A stretch of 64,000 bases of DNA from Galaxea fascicularis (GCA_948470475.1 OX419338.1:2823944-2887943), one strand, 5' to 3'; positions 1-11,429 are shown, counted from the first letter of the stretch. Program-made: numbers and translations. The notes: generated by a model not told the origin, from the sequence alone.

Positions 1-70
1 TGATATACAAACAATTAAAGGAGGCTGTGTCTTGACTAGCAACTTAACTCCTTGCAAAGCAATCCCTTAC

Positions 71-240
71 CTTATATACACATTGACTCCTATATCTTTC
101 TTGTTTGGTTCAACTGTCTTCCAAGTTTCTCGCACAATTCTTTTTTGCTCTGCAGTTAAAGGGATAACCGTTTTCTCGGTAGATTCAAATGGATAGGCAT
201 TGACACTGTTTTCAACGAAATGAGAGTTGGTGCACCCCAT
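71..240 (-). CDS. Globin, first coding exon (partial gene), probably N-myristoylated
   Basis: The exon reads 56 complete codons from an ATG at 240 to a donor (AG|GTAAGG) at 71/70, leaving phase 2. The last half, LTAEQKRIVRETWKTVEPN, is the A-helix region of a globin, with the typical (L)T..Q...V..TW pattern. The rest of the fold, including the heme-binding histidines, lies off the left edge. I chose the ATG at 240 over an in-frame ATG 11 codons upstream because its context is better (A at -3, G at +4; the other has T at -3) and because it gives Met-Gly-Cys-Thr-Asn-Ser, a good signal for N-myristoylation at Gly2 and palmitoylation at Cys3. Globin X of fish and other animals is known to be acylated in this way. 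The protein would reversibly bind oxygen or NO, or act in redox sensing, at a membrane. The globin call is good; the subfamily is inference. Confidence 0.72.
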
Positions 241-274
241 TTTGTCGTCGATGTCGAAGACTTTATCCTTCATT

Positions 275-1247
275 AAAGTGTTGAAGGGCTTTACAATAAA
301 AAAGGCGTAAAGTAAGACGCGTCATTAGCGATATGAACAGGTTGGTCGGGGGTTTGGGTTAGAGGTAATTTTAAGGATTTTAAGACTACTAATTTGCATA
401 ATGGCCTTTTCGGCACAATATAAATGAAAATTTAAATTTCAAGAACTTTGACAATTTGGCAGATCAAACGCATATAAGTTTTATTTAAAACGTCAGTTTG
501 CAGGTGAACTAAAGAAACCTTTGATATTTGTTTGTTTGCTTTTAAAATATTTGACTTTAACTAGCACTGTAATGTCGACTTTTAGTATAAAAGTTGCCAA
601 GACAGGGTCTTCATTCGTACGCCAGTTTATCATGCTTGCCCTGCCCTCTGACTAAACCGAAACCAGAGTTACCGACAAACGTACCCAACATTGTTGGGAA
701 CGTTTCCACGGGCGGTCTGTCGTTGTTTGACTCCTGTATGGTGACTGTCAGAGAGTACGTAATTTGCTACCTTCGCAAAAAATAACAAACATCAAATTAA
801 TTACCATACTCGGTGTCTGCATTCGTGTGTCATTTTAATGACATTCAGTCTTTTGACGATACGGATTATATTATATTTATATTATATTTTTTTCAATAAC
901 GGATGGACGCTGATATAAAGCGTTTGTTTTGCTCAAATGTGTCAACACTTTTGAGGGACAAGTCGTAGGCACTTTTCCTTCGAATTCAAAGAGCGATGTG
1001 AGCCGGCGAGAAATCATTTTTCTCGCCAAGCCTCGCCGGTTCGTGTCTCGCAGCTTCGGTGCATATTAAAGCCTCCTCTTGGGCTACCAATCAATCCATC
1101 AATCCAAGAGTCATATCACAGGAAAGACACAAGACACTTCAGACAACACAACAAGACTCAAGTGGAAACTGACTTTATTCATTTCAAAGGAACTGTCAGA
1201 GACTGCATAATGCCAGTGAAAGGTACGCGTGTAGGTTGCAACCTCCA
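275..1247. other. 5' flank of the globin exon
   Basis: No coding exon was recognised. This stretch should hold the 5' UTR and promoter of the globin, which is transcribed leftward. Around 1000-1042 there is a GC-rich inverted repeat (GCCGGCGAG ... CTCGCCGG, with an alternative pairing GGCGAGAAA/TTTCTCGCC) that could form two competing hairpins. Nothing else structured was seen. Confidence 0.4.
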
Positions 1248-1502
1248 GGCCCCGGTTGTTCAAAGGCTGGATAGCGCTATCCACCGGATAAATATCTCTC
1301 CAGTGGATAGTGCAATTAGCTTTCCCATTACTTATCCGCTGGATAGTGATTTATCCGGTGGATACCGCTATCCAACCTTTCAACAACCGGGGCCTGATAG
1401 ATATCTATCCAGTGGATAGTACAATTAGCTTTCCATTACTTATCCGCTGGATATTGATTTATCCGCTGGATAGCGCTATCCAACGTTTCAACAACCGGGG
1501 CT
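1248..1502. mobile_element. MITE with GGCCCCGGTTGTT termini and internal 109-bp repeat
   Basis: The left end starts GGCCCCGGTTGTTCAAAGG and the right end is its near reverse complement, ending CAACAACCGGGGC. Next to each end sits the palindrome TGGATAGCGCTATCCA. Inside, a segment of about 109 bp (ATCCAGTGGATAGT..CAACCGGGG) occurs twice in direct order, at about 1292-1400 and 1401-1501, so the element carries a partial tandem copy of its right half. There is no coding capacity. It is a non-autonomous DNA transposon; the superfamily is not clear. Confidence 0.7.
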
Positions 1503-2290
1503 AGAAGTTCTGCCACTAACTATTAGGTATTCGGGGGACGAAAGAGTGGTTATCTCTTCTGAACTTGACAAAACTGTTCTGATGTAATTTCATGGCAAAG
1601 GTACCATCGACGATCTGAAAAATAATAGGGCATACGCCTCTCCGAGCGAAAAACCTATTTGAAGTTTTGGCGTACTTTGAAATAGTCATTGTAAAAACGG
1701 ATCACTACAAACACATGAATAATATGTTAACTAAGATCTAAGCAATTCATAAGGGTGCGTTCGGTTGGCTGTGTTTCGGAAAAAAATACAAACAAAAATG
1801 TCTTGATAGAAAGTATGGTTTGAACCCAGGGTCATATCTCAACTTGGTGAAGCGCGATTACTCGCGTGAGTGTGGTCCTGGGAAAGACAACCTGAGCAGA
1901 AGTTCTCTGATGAAGGCTTCCTTTCAAGTTTCAGGATTGCACTCACCCGGACTGTCGTGTTTAACCATGTTACAAATTGAATTGTCCAAAAAGTCCTTAT
2001 TAGAGCCGAATATCGTGTTCGATCAAACTTTTTCAGATACCTCTTTCTACGCCTGCTTACAACACGAAATGACTATGGTTCAGATGCGGAACACATTGAA
2101 TCAAACGCCACTTAAAGACAGTCACATTGTTTTGGTGACGGTATTGCAGACTAGTGACACTACAACCATCAGTGCATGCGCTTTTTGTTCCACGCCTTAG
2201 TTTTCTTCTTTTCATACCTCGAGTTTTCGCTCCTTACTGCACAAGCTTGAAGTAAGCAAATTTCAAAAGGAACTCCGACATTTGTTAATC
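1503..2290. other. Intergenic, no gene recognised
   Basis: An open frame lies at 1820-2200 (plus) but has no ATG start, no recognisable domain and no splice signals that I could pair. I see no other structure. Confidence 0.4.
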
Positions 2291-2416
2291 AGGGCCGAGT
2301 TGCTCGAAACGTGGTTAGCCCCTAACCGAGGTTAAATTATACCATGACAACCTATAGGTTTTAATACAACGTAAGCAATGGTTAGCGCTAACTATGCTTC
2401 GAGCAACTCAGCCCAG
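2291..2416. mobile_element. Short MITE, GGCCGAGTTGCTCGAA family, copy 1
   Basis: Termini GGCCGAGTTGCTCGAA and TTCGAGCAACTCAGCCC are inverted repeats, each followed inside by a GGTTAGCGCTAACC-like palindrome. The middle (CATGACAACCTATAGG) matches, in inverted orientation, the middle of the element at 20111-20229, so the two are copies of one family inserted in opposite directions. Non-coding. Confidence 0.7.
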
Positions 2417-4225
2417 AACCTTACGAGGGCCGCTACTTTCCCGAGAACTCGTCATTTGGGAGAGAAACCCCAAGGTACGAAAATGTTTTTTTTTTCTTAC
2501 TACAAATACAAACAGCTTCTACATACAAGAAATAGCAATACAACTTCAAATAATTTTATGATTTAAAATACTGTACTCTAATATCTAAAATACTCACTCT
2601 TTCCAGGTATTTGGAATGATGTTTTATAGTCCAATTCAGACTTTTTTATATACAGTTATGTCAATTAAACGTTATGGGATAAAGCGCCAAATTTGCGACA
2701 ACTCGCCTGTGTGTGTTGCCTTTATGCTTTGCGGATTTTCTTTGCTATATCTTAGAGAGATAGACAGATTTTGGGAAAAAAAATTATACACCTTGGAGTT
2801 ATGTCGCGTATCATTGGCTTGATGTTTTGCCCACAAGCTGTACGTAGAGTTTTAATTCATCCACGAATGTTAACAAACGTTCGGCAATGCTCAGTAGATT
2901 TTGGGATTCAAATTAACTGCTAGTCAGTGTCATTTTTGTGGCCCCATCTACCCGAGTGCATTCTCAAAAATGTATCACAACCGCTTTCAAAATCTTCACA
3001 TCCACAGTCATAAATTGTGCTAAAAAAATGATGGAAAAACAACTTACAGAAGCTTAAGGGGGAAAGCTAGTTGATTTTTTCGGGAAAATAGGGTGAATTG
3101 AAAATGAAAGAAAAGGATAAACACATATAAATCAGTTAGTCCACTAACGGGACCAGGGGCACCTTGTGGTGGGGGACTATCTGGCCTTTGTCCACTAATA
3201 ATTGTCTTTAATTTTTTAGTTTTTAACCACCTTCAATTTCAAAATTTCCAACACATCCATCATTTTCAACACCCACCCCGCAACTTTTATATTATACCTT
3301 CAAAAAATTTCAAAAATCATGAAAAAATCCTCAAACATTTACTGTACCAAGGACTCCAAACTATCTGAGACATTTTCGATTTCCCCCTTAAGATAAAGTT
3401 CTTATGTCGATTATTTTTCTTTTGGCGACAAAAAGTGCATTCTCTTGCTCATCTTCAGTGCCACATTACATGTACTGGTAATTGACGTCAGTTCAGACTT
3501 TTTCAGGCTTGATTCCATAACTCACCTTGACAAATATTGAATAGAAATGTAATCGTGCAGATGGAGCCTCGAAAATGACAACAGAAGGCTACTGCAAGCG
3601 AGCAAATAATATTTCGGGAAAATTATTCAAAAACTGTCTCATCGTTAACATTAGCTTGAAGCATTTACTTTCAAAGCAAACTTTGTCCAAAACTTACACA
3701 ATTTGGTGTTTTGTGCTCAAAATTGGAAGGGCAAATTTATTTTGCCTACTCTTTTTTATTTATCTGGATTCTCTCGGTAAGTAATCGTACTGTTTCGCGT
3801 TTGCAAGCATTAATGATCAGTGCCCGTGAGACATAACACTGATATATATATATATATATATTTTTTTTTTTTTCGCCGCGACAATGTCTCCTCGTTTCCG
3901 GAAGAAAGGTAAAAAACCTGTACAAAATGATAATTTTCTAATGACCAAAAAGAGAAACTATTCGGTATTTTTAACGAACATTTGCCGAAAATAAAAAATG
4001 CACTTGTTCCCTGAAGATGATATAGTCAAGTGCTACCAAGGAAGCGTATATGTAAACTAAAAACTCCAAAACGCTGTAAAAGCCATCTCTTCAGCTAATA
4101 TTTTTGTCATATGTTTGTACGCGTTCTTCTCACAGTTTATGTTGCAAGGTTTTTCTGAAAAAACAAAATGAGCTAGCGTTTCTCGAAATTTACTCTTTTT
4201 TGTTCTTCTTTCCCACGCATATAAG
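2417..4225. other. Intergenic, AT-rich, no gene recognised
   Basis: Contains a (TA)n/T-tract microsatellite at about 3841-3872. Several short open frames have no recognisable homology. No exon or RNA gene is supported. Confidence 0.4.
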
Positions 4226-4399
4226 TACAGTGAAACCCCGCTCTTTGGACACCAGGTTATAATGGACCGTTTTCTTTGTCCCGACAACCAAAAAGCTCAT
4301 ACATTTTCTCTTGAATTAGCCCGCTTAATAAGGACACCCGGATAATGCGGACACTTTATCATGTCCCTTCGGTGTACGTATTAACGGGGTTCCACTGTA
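4226..4399. mobile_element. pogo/Tigger-like MITE (TA target)
   Basis: The ends are TACAGTGAAACCCCG and CGGGGTTCCACTGTA, inverted repeats of the CAGTGGAACC type used by pogo/Tigger transposons, bounded by TA. Inside, matching inverted stretches (TTTGGACACC near the left, GCGGACAC near the right) extend the symmetry. 174 bp, non-coding. Confidence 0.7.
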
Positions 4400-5286
4400 T
4401 AGCGGGATATCGACTGACTAACCGATCTTTTCTAGAAAATTTTTGAGCTGCATAATGCAGACGTCGTCACAAAATGTTAAATAATTAGTTGCCGTAAACG
4501 TTACCTTTGACATTAAAAGTACAAATTGGGTAACCTCGTAAATTTTTTGGCTGAAACATTTTTTGTTAAGAATATTTCCCAGCAGCCACGCAATTTAGAC
4601 ACGATATTCATGCATAATAAATTATGTACAGTTTGACTCTCCGTGGAATATTTGCTCCCTCGAGCCGTGTTAAATATTAAAACCTTTTCAGTGATTCTGT
4701 GGTCAGTGTAAAACAGTATCGGGGCCTGCAATTTATCTTTTACTAATCCCTATGGAAAGCCTCTTTGCTTTGAAACTGCTGATTTGAGAAATTTCTTGGA
4801 TTTTCAATTCTTCGGCGGATGTTTTTAACTGCTAAGTCGTTGAGAGGGATTTTTCTTTAATTTTGTTGCCTGCGAAATAAATATTGCTTATATAAAGACA
4901 AGAAGGATCGGTGGGCTTTGCCAAGGACTTCGATCCTTTTGGGGACTTAGTTCAGCGGCTACTAAAAACCTCTGAGGCATCCCTCCCCTACACTTTTTGC
5001 CGTGTGTTTCGGATCGAAGTCATGGACACAAATTCTGTTGCGTGAGACGATTGTCGAAAAGCGCATCGACTGTTCAACGACGACTAATCAGACAAGTGCA
5101 CCAGATTCAGAATGGAAATTTATGTTGAGCCGCGATCCTCGGTAAGTCCACCATAAGAGGCAGCTTAGTTCAAAACAATTGATAAGTATCTACCAAGTTC
5201 GATAATTAAACCTAACCATCAAAGTCGAGTCGGCCTGGGGGTATTCCGGTCTGGCTGATATAGACTAGAATGGCGAAAGTGTTTTA
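4400..5286. other. Intergenic, no gene recognised
   Basis: No coding exon, RNA gene or repeat with clear borders was recognised. Confidence 0.35.
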
Positions 5287-5540
5287 CATTCTCGTCCCCA
5301 GAAGCCGCGATTCTTTCGGTCAGCACCAGGAATAACGACCTTTGCTCGGTTTCAAACCAGGAAGTCCGTGAATCATGGACCTCCGGCTATTCTACGAAAG
5401 CTCGGAAGGTTGAACAAATACTGTTTGCCAACGGTACTTTTTACAAAAATGCACCCTCACCGCGACTGCGCATATTTATGGCCAGAGGTTGTTATTCTTG
5501 GTGCTGACCGAAAGAATTGCAGCCTCTGGGGACGAGAATG
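5287..5540. mobile_element. MITE with CATTCTCGTCCCCAG termini
   Basis: The left arm (about 5287-5346) reads CATTCTCGTCCCCAGAAGCC, continuing through TTCTTTCGGTCAGCACCA; the right arm (about 5481-5540) is its reverse complement with a few changes, ending TCTGGGGACGAGAATG. The arms are about 60 bp around a 130-bp centre. The terminal CTCGTCCCCAG is the same as at the ends of the palindrome at 57839-57905. Non-coding. Confidence 0.75.
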
Positions 5541-5854
5541 GTGTGATTACAGCTTATTATAGGCACAGTAGATAGTTAGATTGAGCTATAATAAATACCT
5601 CAGAAGTCCAAACGACCAGTGGTGGTGGTCAGATTTGAATTCACCTACGCTCAAAGCGCTATAACCAAAAACTCGGCACAAAAACGAACATGTTCACGTG
5701 ACGCGAAGCGAAGCCTAAGGTATCAGGACTCTAACGTTGTTTCTTTAGCTCTTCAGTTCACCTCTCATGCCATGTTTAGTTGGATGAGTGTGTTGGGACT
5801 TTCACTTTTGGGAAAAATCACTTTGACTGTAGATGAAACGTCTTGTTGGTGCAA

Positions 5855-8580
5855 CTACTGTAAATTTTGAGACTGTTCTTCTTGATGTACCTGCATATGT
5901 GATGCCAGATTTGAGAAGTAGCTGAAACTCTTAGAGCAGTACGGGCACTGATGAGGCTTGAGACTTACGGTAGAATGAAGCCGCAGATGTCTATCCAGGG
6001 TACTCAACTGAGCGAAGCTCTTCTCGCAGAAATGACACCGATAAGGCCTTTGCCCAGTGTGAGAGCGCAAGTGATTGGTTAACGTCGACTGTTGAGCAAA
6101 CGCTTTACCACAGAACTTGCATGGATACGGCCGCTCTTTGGTATGAGAAAGTTCGTGCTTTCTAAGCGTTGAAGGCTGAGAGAAAGATTTACCACAGAAA
6201 GTGCAAACGTACGGCTTTTGTCCAGTGTGAGTTCTGAGATGGTTTGTTAGAGTTGTGCTCTGCGCAAACGTTTTTCGACAGTATATGCAGACAAAGGGCT
6301 TATCACCAGTGTGGGTGCGCAGATGTGCCTTCAGCACTCCTGATTGAGCAAATCTCCGACTGCAAAACTTGCACTGGAAGGGCTTGTCACCTGTATGCGT
6401 ACGGAGGTGATTTTGAAGAGTTGAAAAGTGGGCGAATTTCTTGCAGCAGTACCTGCAAACAAATCTCCGCTCCTTCGAAGGCGTATTCACGAAATTAACG
6501 AGCATTTCCCCATTCTGGAGAAAATGGCTGCGGCTCTCTGAAAAGGTCAAATTGTGTTCTTTATTAAACTCTTTTGCCGGGACCCTGTCGTTTATAGAGG
6601 GTTCTTCAAGGTCGGGTTGACACGGTCTTCTATGCACCTCCTTTGATTCTTCCTTATCATCACCAACGGTGCTGGAAACATCTCTGGTTTCATCAGGCAG
6701 TGGCGACGAAGGCGCGTTTGAGTTCTTCCTGGGAGGTCTATCTTTTGCTTGCAGCACGCGATAGCCCAAACCATCTTCATGACGCTCCACAGAAACACTC
6801 CACGGTGACTCAGAGTTCATTTCATTTGGAAAACTGTTACTGTTCTCCATGGGCGTGTCGGGTTGTGAACGACCTGGAAATGCAGATGAGCATCTCTCAT
6901 GTTCATTGTCATAACTTGGCCTCTCCTTGTCTAAAGCTTTCAAATGCTTTTCACAGGGTGACATCCAAGGGGGGTCATGGCATTGTAGCTGGGCTGCACG
7001 GCCTCCTGGGCTTAAGTTTTCCAGATTCGTCTTTTCACGTGCGTTTTCAAAACTCTTTCTTGATGGTTTGGACTGCAAACGCGAACTCATTTGATAATCA
7101 CGCGTTATGTGGTTTGTAGGGTGGTGGCTACAGTCAGTATCTCCAGGCGATGGAACATTATGTAGATGGCACCTTGCCATGCATTGCTGGTCATTTCTTT
7201 CGGCGATTCTTCTACTTTCAGATGAGTTAGACCAGGGTGGAAGAGAGACTAAAGGAAGTGATCGCCTGTAAATATCTGACCTGGGTAAAGCGTTCTCGTA
7301 GATATTAGCGTTGCATCTTCCATTGCCGTCAAATTGGGCGTGGATCGTGTCCTGTGCATCTTCGCGGGACCGCACCTCATTCTTGTTGTTACGAACTGCC
7401 ATATGTTCGGCTACTTCACAGCATACTTTTTTAGGCATTGAATTATCTTGAGGACTGGATAAATTCGTTTGGGGATAGCATCGCTCGTTTGAAGCCTCTT
7501 GCGGAATATTTCTCTCGTATTGGACCTCTTCACTTTCTTGACCTCTCGTACAAAACTGAACAAGACCATCCGATTTCCCTCTCTGGGGACGAGGGTGCCG
7601 GTTTTTTCTTTTTCTACTTCCAACAGCACCTTCTTGCTCGTAAACTTGAATTTGGAAAGGGCCATTTTCACAGGCTGGTCTTTGAAAGACGTCGGCACTT
7701 GCAAAATGGCCGCGTCTATGGTCCTCTTGGATCATTTCTCTCGAGCCAGCGTACGAAATGTTGGAGCTCTTTGTAGTATCAGCCACCTCTACTGGACCTG
7801 GAATATGGTGATAAAATTTCCCCACTAAAATTCGTCGCTCTTCGTAATAGTCTTGGATTTTTACAGTTGGTCTTCGTTCGTATGATATTTCGTTGTTAGG
7901 CCAGTCACTCGAGGTCACACGCCCAGACCGCTCATGATTGTTCTCATAAGGTGCAGGAGGTCTTTCATGGAAGCCGTTGGGGCCGTGAATAAACTCCGAG
8001 TTTGGATCATGTCCCGGGGTATGTCGTGGTTTGGGGCAACCCTTGTTAGCAGAGGGATGTCCCAAAGGGCTTCGTCTTAATTGGGTACAATTCGTCTCGT
8101 ATCCATTTGCAAGCGGGTAAGAGGAAAAGCTACTTCCACGACATTTCACTGGAGGCATGAACGTCTCGTGCTGGTGGCCTGGTGGTAAAACCGAGGCACT
8201 ATGGTCCTGACTGTCGTCTTCATTAACATCTGACGCGTCGTTTGTCACATGCTTCGGTTGTGTTAAAATTTTTTCGTTGTCTACTTTTCTGCCATGGCTT
8301 GGACAAGGAAGACATGGATCATAAAAGACTTCTGTACTTTGTAGACCCCTTACTGATTTGTGGCTCTTAAGGAAAGGTTGGCGGTTGATACAATTCGTAT
8401 GTCTCTCTAGAAACCAAGGATTTCCTTTGCTGATGACGTTATTTGTGCCGCTGGTGGTTCTAGCTTTGATCTGAGAGTCACCACTGGCGCCGGGTTGTGA
8501 TAAACTGTAACAATGTACAATTATTGGAGTGCATTCGTCCAATTCTCCCTCGGTCCCTTTAGAACTCTGGTTTGGCCAAT
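5855..8580 (-). CDS. C2H2 zinc-finger protein, large C-terminal exon (seven fingers)
   Basis: A single open exon of about 907 codons ends at a stop at 5855. The first two thirds are low-complexity and rich in Ser, Arg, Asn, Glu, His and Pro, so probably disordered. The last 200 residues (about 6463-5885) hold seven C2H2 fingers, all with Cys-X2-Cys and His-X3-His intact. Linkers 1-5 are of the TGEKP type (TGDKP, TGDKP, TGQKP, TKERP, TGQRP); linker 6 is longer and irregular. This predicts sequence-specific DNA binding in the nucleus. The 5' border is set at the acceptor TATTTTTCAG|ATTGG (minus strand), entering in phase 1. The open frame runs upstream past it but only from a TTG, so an upstream exon must supply the start. 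No KRAB, SCAN, ZAD or SET domain was seen. The specific orthologue is unknown. Confidence 0.85.
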
Positions 8581-8841
8581 CTGAAAAATATGATAAAGAG
8601 ATTAGCACGGGTTCACAACCACATGCCAATCTTAATGTGTACTGAGTTGATTTATGTTTTCAGGTCTTATATTACAACGTGGTGGCAAAATATACCGACG
8701 TGAGATGATAACGTTTCCTGTGTGGTTCCGAATATAAGTCCTTTCAGTGACGAAGTGGAAAATAAGGGTCGGTCACCTGAAATACGAGGTTAGAAGGTCA
8801 AAACCACATTAGGTTTTCTTTTTGGTTTTTAATTGGATGGT

Positions 8842-9510
8842 AGTTACTGTGGGCGTTTTCCATTTTCGTTGGAAATGTCTAACAGTGAAGATAGTGTTCC
8901 ATTTGACACATGTTCCATTCACTGCCAGGCCCCCTTCTCTCTTTCCCGCGTTCCGCGCCAAAATTCAAAATTACGGCTCGACTGTTGATGTTGAATGAGA
9001 TTGTAGAGTTGTCTATGGAAGAGGAAAGTCTTATTAATTCAGACGATGATGATATTGCTATCCCAGCAGCGGTAGCAACTTATATGAGTCGCGATGTTCA
9101 CCAAAATCAAGGTTTTTACGGAAATATTTTACCACGACACTCGGTCGATGAATTTAAGTAATGCATGGCATGTGACATACATGGCACAGATGTGATTGAT
9201 TAATGTTTGAAAATCTGCCGCCAGGCCATGGCACACCAAGCATAAAGTACTATTTGAGGTGACGAAAGACACACACCGAGGAAGAAGAACCCGCCATATT
9301 TCCTTATCGAAGATATGGTTGTGAAACTCGTAAATGGAACACGTATTTCCATCGAATAAAAATTTTCAGCGGGAAAACAGGACTACCTTTTCAGGAGGTC
9401 CTTTTATTCCGGAAATTTTCTAATGGAAGGTACGAAAAACGTGTATTCCATTCACACATCAGCCTGAATTTGAGGAGTCTCTGCGTAAATGGAAGACGCC
9501 CAGTGTAACT
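8842..9510. mobile_element. DNA transposon remnant, possibly PIF/Harbinger
   Basis: The left end AGTTACTGTGGGCGTTTTCC and the right end GGAAGACGCCCAGTGTAACT are imperfect inverted repeats of about 25 bp. The ends are flanked by TTA on the left and TAA on the right, close to a TWA target but not identical. Several extra TTCCATT/AATGGAA boxes near both ends look like subterminal transposase-binding repeats. The element lies inside the zinc-finger gene intron and encloses an open frame on the plus strand that resembles a transposase N-terminus. Confidence 0.55.
8968..9157 (+). pseudogene. Fragment resembling HARBI1-type transposase N-terminus
   Basis: The frame MLNEIVELSMEEESLINSDD continues with an acidic run and ends in RHSVDEFK, next to a possible donor (TTTAA|GTAATG). 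An acidic leader followed by a DEF(K) helix is how several HARBI1-like nuclease genes begin, but no catalytic DDE region follows in this element, so it would be a deletion derivative. Joining it to the next plausible acceptor (TTTTCAG at 9797) gives a stop after two codons. The resemblance is from memory and weak. Confidence 0.3.
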
Positions 9511-10352
9511 AACAATTATTTCTGGAATGTTTATTGTTCTTCAACCAATCAGACGTGTGATGAAATTGCGTGAAGAAACCACTCAGTAACCACAAAAGCG
9601 ATTGACGTTGCAGTTTGCGATTTAGCCATATTGTATCTGATTGCTCTTCTTTTGGAACACAATGGTGTTCACGGTTTTCTGAGTTTTACTGTAATTTGAC
9701 CGGTGAGACAACATCAAAATAGCCTTTCAACATATAGGCAGAAATTGAAAGACCGACTTCATCTATAGCCACTTTATATCTTCTACCTCGTTTTCAGACG
9801 TTGAGGAATCTCGTGGATGAGCAAATTGAAAAAGGGGATACTGCGCAACGCGAACGGCAAAAAAAGTAATGAATGGGCACATGGTTCTAATATGTCCAGT
9901 CTTGCTGTGGACTGCTTACACCCCATTAGAATTAAACTGTGTTTGTTGGAAAGTGGGATCGACAAATTGGTTAAACTGTAGGACAATTAGTATACAAAGC
10001 AGCAGTACACTTACGAGGAAGAGCTTTATTTTCTCTGGCAGTTTTCCTCAGACTTGTGTTCCTTTCCTAAAAAGAGAGAGGAAAAAAGATGACGATTCGA
10101 AAAAAAGATAACGATTCGTCAAAATTTGGGTGAGATCCGTAACACTGTCTCGTTTTCCGTTACTTGAATGGTTGTCATATTCAGGATGGAGGCTGGACGT
10201 TTTCTCCAGTTACCTCAACTTTGATAGAAATTAAAACAATCCGTTAACTGTAACAGTAAACGGTATCGTCGGCTGTACTTTGTATATCTACGCCTACTTC
10301 TCTGAATTGTTATTTTATCTTTGATGTTTGACCTGTTGTCATTTTCTCTTAC

Positions 10353-11429
10353 CTCGCAGCATTCATCTTGCGACGATTCGTCTGAAGGAAAAGACGTATC
10401 ATAGCCATTCCTCTCTGGCACGGGATGGGACGGTTCACTATGTTTGTCTTGCTGGAGGGAGGAAGAACTCAGACGAGATGTCTCTTCATAGTGGTTTTCT
10501 ATATTGCGGTGATCACTTCTCACCGGTCGAACATTATATGCATCCTCAGTGCTTTCCGTCACCGTGTCCGGGTCTTCTCGCGACAGGTTTTGGCTTGAGG
10601 GTGGTAGCCGACATATCCGTGAGACATCTCCATGATAGCGCCATTCAGCTGGGCACAGGTGTTTTAAGTTACCGGCATCTTTCCTGGGTGGTTCTCTGAC
10701 CAAACGTACCGCACTGTTGTCTTCTATTTGCCCGTATTTGTTTGTCAGAGCCAGGGTAGGGTCTTTTGGATAGGTGTCATTCCGAGAACGTTTGTCCCCA
10801 ATTGAATGTTGTTGGTGGTCTGCAAGGACATTTTGGCAGCTACCGTTTGGTGAGTGTAACTCTTTGGGATAAAATTGCTGCTCTTGAAATTCACAAGAGC
10901 GGCAGCAGACGTGCGTGGGAAAAAATACACTTGTTTTGGCTGTCCTTGGAAGGTCCTCTTCGTTAAATGGTAAATTCACAACAGTTTGTGGCTTTCGATG
11001 TAGCCGTTTTTCACCAGTTTCCTTGTTACAAAGCCTTGCGCGCCACTCTCCATTTGTCCCTCTGCTTGAGACAACCTGGTTGTTAGAAGGTCGATAGCAT
11101 GTGCACCGAGAGCAGACGGAACCACCTACGTCTGGCTTGATACACGTCGTTGCTGCTTCTCCATGTGGTAGTGAACGACCAATAGAATGCAAAGGTGGTC
11201 CGGGAGGTTGTAACAGCTTCAAAAGCACTTCTCGACTCTGAAATACCTCAGTCTCTCGAATTTTGTGTTTAGACACAGGTACGTGATCTACAGGCGACTG
11301 TTTGGCTGAATCGGGGAAGCTGCTGCCATTCGGCGAGTCGTGGCTTGGGGTATTTTCCATGGTTCGCTTGAGTCTGTGATCGTGTAGTGGAAGACTCGAG
11401 ACACCATTTTGAGAAGTTGTTTTGTTCAT
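10353..11429 (-). CDS. N-terminal coding exon, probably of the same zinc-finger gene
   Basis: An ATG at 11429 with a purine at -3 (AGCAATGA) opens 359 codons ending exactly at a strong donor GAG|GTAAGA, phase 0. The product is rich in Ser, Pro, Arg, Asn, Asp and His, with no recognised domain. A Cys-rich patch (CSRCTCYR; then HVCCRSCEF) could bind a metal but fits no finger pattern I know. Composition, strand and distance match the zinc-finger exon downstream, which lacks its own ATG start, so I infer one gene of roughly 1,270 aa. Against this, the phases do not match directly (see the intron entry). The open frame continues 45 codons past the donor, but that tail is better read as intron. 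Confidence 0.6.

Larger units (their letters stand above)
8581..10352 (-). other. Presumed intron of the zinc-finger gene
   Basis: Bounded on the minus strand by the donor GAG|GTAAGA (10353/10352) and the acceptor TTTTTCAG (8581). The upstream exon ends in phase 0 and the downstream exon starts in phase 1, so a direct join would shift frame. A small exon of length 3n+1 may be hidden here. One candidate (34 nt after TGTTACAG, ending at a GAG|GTAACT donor near 10216) has the right length but carries an in-frame TGA. The intron also holds a DNA transposon remnant at 8842-9510. In the remaining 840 bp I see nothing else. Confidence 0.5.

Noticed and set aside
1820..2200. 126-codon open frame, plus strand
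   Set aside because: It starts with TTG, not ATG, and has no known domain, no exon borders and no repeat relation. It may be chance.
6643..7828. Several plus-strand frames of 100-160 codons
   Set aside because: They mirror the long zinc-finger exon on the minus strand.
8581..8629. Extension of the finger exon to 8629 as a start
   Set aside because: The codon there is TTG, and a good acceptor (TATTTTTCAG) lies at 8581.
10215..10352. Continuation of the 404-codon frame after the zinc-finger exon 1 donor
   Set aside because: A strong GAG|GTAAGA donor ends the exon before it; the tail is basic and featureless and reads into the intron.
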